Made by a program: the position numbers and the translations under genes. Below the pieces are notes generated by a model. That model saw only the letters and a program-made list of their open reading frames with translations. It was not told the DNA's origin and did no database searches. From Caenorhabditis remanei (taxonomy: Eukaryota; Nematoda; Chromadorea; Rhabditida; Rhabditidae), in the NCBI RefSeq assembly GCF_010183535.1, contig NC_071333.1:11902587-11966586 (forward strand): DNA of 64,000 nucleotides. The letters run 5' to 3'. Positions 61,317-64,000 of this stretch are shown piece after piece. How positions within the stretch are numbered: the first letter of the stretch is position 1; every line of letters starts with the position of its first letter.

Positions 61317-62665
61317 ATGAGTAGTCAACGAATGCCGGAGATGACTCAGCAATTAAAATTGGTTAGTTTTGGAATATACTTTCAGATATCTCGCCGTGAA
61401 TAGTAGGAAGTTTGTTTATTATTTTTAACTGTTCGCAATTATAGTTACCAGTTGATAATAACAGTTTAAAATTTGTTGATTTCAGTCTGGGGGTTCGAAG
61501 CTCTTCCAAGACGCGGTCACAGTGCAAATCAACATGAAGGAGGCTACGGTAAGCTTCTTTTGAGAAATTGTTCTTTTCTTTTTTCCGAGGCACTTCCATT
61601 AAGCCATCTTCAACGGCTCAAACAAAATAATTTATTCTCTCTCCTTGAAAAAACGGCCCATTTTTCTTCCTCGTAAAACGGCGGAGCTCAATCGTTAATA
61701 GCATCTTGCCTTCTCGGTTTCCTTCAAAGCAGATGGAAACCGAAAATGGCAGAAAAGCCCATTAACTTTCTTACGATTCACATCTCGGTGTGAATAAGAA
61801 CAGATGGAAATGAAGCTGTCAAAATGTGAATACGTAATTAAACGCATTTTTTGTTCTCTTCAGTTTCTCAAGTGGCTTTAAGAAAACTTTGGCGTTAAAG
61901 AAAACCTGTTTTGTTTCAGCCTGATGCTGATGATAAAGTGAACAAGAAGTACACTGCCAACAAGCACCGCTTTGAAGCCAGCAGACATACGGCGTCGATG
62001 CTTCTGGAAGCAGAGGATATGAGTGCAAAGGAAGGAGATCCGGGCTCAAAGATGGAGGTCAAAATCACCATCAACATGGTTCGAGCATCCACTGACCACT
62101 GTTGGATATACTATCAAATTTCAGAAGCAACTGGAGAAACATCACCGTGAAATTGAGTCGTACATTTCTCCATTTACCCCATCTCCAAACTCAATCTTCC
62201 TTCGTATCCCACCTAGACCAGAAGATTACGCCCGCATCGAGCTCGCACGGGATGAAGTCGAAAAACTCGTTCGCGAAGTTGTAAGTTTGTCGTTAAATAA
62301 CAAACAAACACACAAAACGTATATTCCAGCACCTTCAAACCCCTCACATCATTACTGAAGAGGAGTCTAGAGAATATCTCCAAATTCTTCGTAAGCTCGA
62401 TGTCCGTCTCAGCGCTTTGTATCCAAGACCACCAGCACCGGGAGACAAAGAGAAGAAAAGCTATCGCATGTGCCCATGCTACGAACCTGAGATGGAGGAC
62501 ATTGAAGATCTGGTTGTTTTCTACGAGCAAGTTTTCCGTGGCCATCGATTTATGCACCGCTGTAACCTCTACATGGCGGAAAAACAAGCCGCTGAAGAGC
62601 AAGGACTCCCCATTCCCCTCCCTCCAAAGATCGATGAGATCCGTTATTCACACGGACAGTGTTAA
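61317..62665 (+). CDS. Unrecognised 252-aa cytoplasmic protein
   Basis: Exons: 61317-61361, 61486-61548, 61920-62078, 62125-62280 and 62330-62665, all phase 0. The fourth intron is only 46 bases, with an unusual GTTCGA donor. The N-terminal third is charged (PDADDKVNKKYTANKHRF). It is followed by a helical Lys/Glu/Arg section (KQLEKHHREIESY, ELARDEVEKLVREV) and a compact C-terminal domain with a CPC motif (RMCPCYEPEMEDIEDLVV) and a HGQC end. There is no signal peptide, membrane segment or known catalytic motif. Probably nematode-specific. AATAAA at 63247-63252. Confidence 0.7.
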
Positions 62666-64000
62666 GAAAATGGAATCACTGAAATTGATTCCAAATGTTT
62701 CAACAAACCCTCCCCGCCCCTCCCTCCCTTTCGCCGTCATGATAATCGTCAAATAATGTATAGATCAAAATTACCACGTCAATAATGCTGTTTTTCAAAA
62801 ATTATAACCTTCGTTCCAATTTTTTGCACGCTTTTCTTTCTAGTCACTGCTTTTGATAGATAATCCCCGCGCTTACTTAAACTGTTTTTCATATAATTTT
62901 TTTGTTTAAACAAAAAAATCTAATAATTTAGATGTTTTTCTGATTTCCTGTTATTTCACGTTGCCCAATATCTTTTTTGCCGATGTTTTATTTCCCGATT
63001 TCTTGCTTTTTTCCGATTGTCTCATTCTTCAATTCTTCGAGTGTAAAGATCAATTCCAGATTTCTATGACTCCGCAGGTTCAACTTTGTTCCCCCACCAT
63101 TCTACACATTTTAATGTAAAAAATGACTGAAGAACTCTACCGAAAATCCTTTCCCTCCACAAAGCTTATGATTGTTTCATCATTTATTCGCTATTCTCAT
63201 AAATTTAATTTCCACATTTTATTGTATATATATAAATTTTTCTATGAATAAAGTTAACGATAAAAAATTCAATCACTCATTTAGGTGAGATTCAGGAAGA
63301 CAAGCAGGAGCTATAGAAACTAAAAACATGTGGAAAGTGCATAACTATGCTCTCATAAAACTTACGGAACAATCTTAACAAAAAAGCAAAGCACTAACCA
63401 ACTTCCGAAGCACATTACAATTGGGTAGCTCACAGTGAATGCTCAACTTCGGAACTCGTCTAACCCAACTTGAACTCCTCTTCTGTTCGCTTCACTTGCC
63501 GCGCATATTCAACATCCGGATGGGCAAACTCTATTTCAAAAGCGGTTGGCAATTTTGACACCCTGACACCTTACTGGTTTTCAAAATCCTTTGTGTTGGC
63601 GAAGTGTCAAAATGCATAACCATCAGTGTGGAAGCATACGGAAATAGTCAACTTTTTTCTGAATAACTTATTCACTTTCAAAGTTTTTTTTCGAAATTGT
63701 CCGCGTTTACCTGAGTTTTTCGTAAGACAACATCAGAAATTGAGTGTCTGTCATCAATTTAAAACAGAAAGGGACCTCCTGCTACACAAGCTCAGATACA
63801 TATTCCACCAAAACACTTCATCTTGTCATGCAGGCCAATTTATACAGCGATTACCTTCATATTAAGCATTTATGTTGCCTTTTCCCGCTTTTCTTGTAAT
63901 ATTTCCATCTATATCTAACCTTTTTTGCCTGATACTTATGGTTGTTTCTATTTTACAGAATGCCTTCAATTTTACGTTTCAACCAGTTCTACTCAACAAA
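62666..64000. other. 3' UTR and intergenic sequence to window edge
   Basis: The AATAAA at 63247-63252 ends the preceding gene. Past it I see no supported exon; the frame at 63626-63865 is weak. Confidence 0.3.

Overview
The window reads as nuclear DNA of a Caenorhabditis nematode, C. elegans itself or a very close relative. It has short AT-rich introns (mostly 45-60 bases) ending in TTTTCAG, compact genes, AATAAA signals close to stop codons, and small gene-to-gene distances broken by gene-poor AT-rich stretches. The order rootletin/LFI-1-like coiled coil, SET-MYND protein, 3-beta-HSD pair and MAP kinase kinase matches what I recall of the X-chromosome cosmids ZC8 and ZC449 (lfi-1, set-30, hsd-2/hsd-3, sek-3). 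That match is from memory and was not checked.

Left part (1-23 kb): a roughly 2,390-residue coiled-coil gene (+) with two alternative 3' ends, preceded by an RFX/X-box-like palindrome. On the opposite strand is the 5' part of a type II phosphatidylinositol 4-kinase gene, whose last visible exon splices towards or past the whole coiled-coil gene. Then come a SET-MYND gene, two tandem 3-beta-hydroxysteroid dehydrogenase-like genes with the same intron pattern, and a four-pass membrane protein.

Middle (23-41 kb): 5.4 kb without a gene that holds a diverged direct duplication; two small unrecognised genes; a MKK3/6-type kinase; two tandem secreted PAN/apple plus thrombospondin-like genes with a tRNA-His gene antisense in an intron of the first; a 63-residue minus-strand gene between them; and a single-pass membrane microprotein gene with two N-termini, convergent with the second PAN gene.

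Right part (41-64 kb): gene-poor, with foldback (MITE-like) elements at 42.2, 44.0 and 54.4 kb. It also holds a secreted or membrane Ser/Thr/Glu/Lys-rich mucin-like protein (-), a 101-residue secreted protein (+), and four unrecognised genes at 55.3, 57.7, 58.3 and 61.3 kb. One of these has a GC-AG intron.

The genes do not form one pathway. Two pairs are local duplications, and most others look like single metazoan-type genes. All exon structures were inferred by eye from reading frame, phase and splice consensus. No transcript evidence was available.
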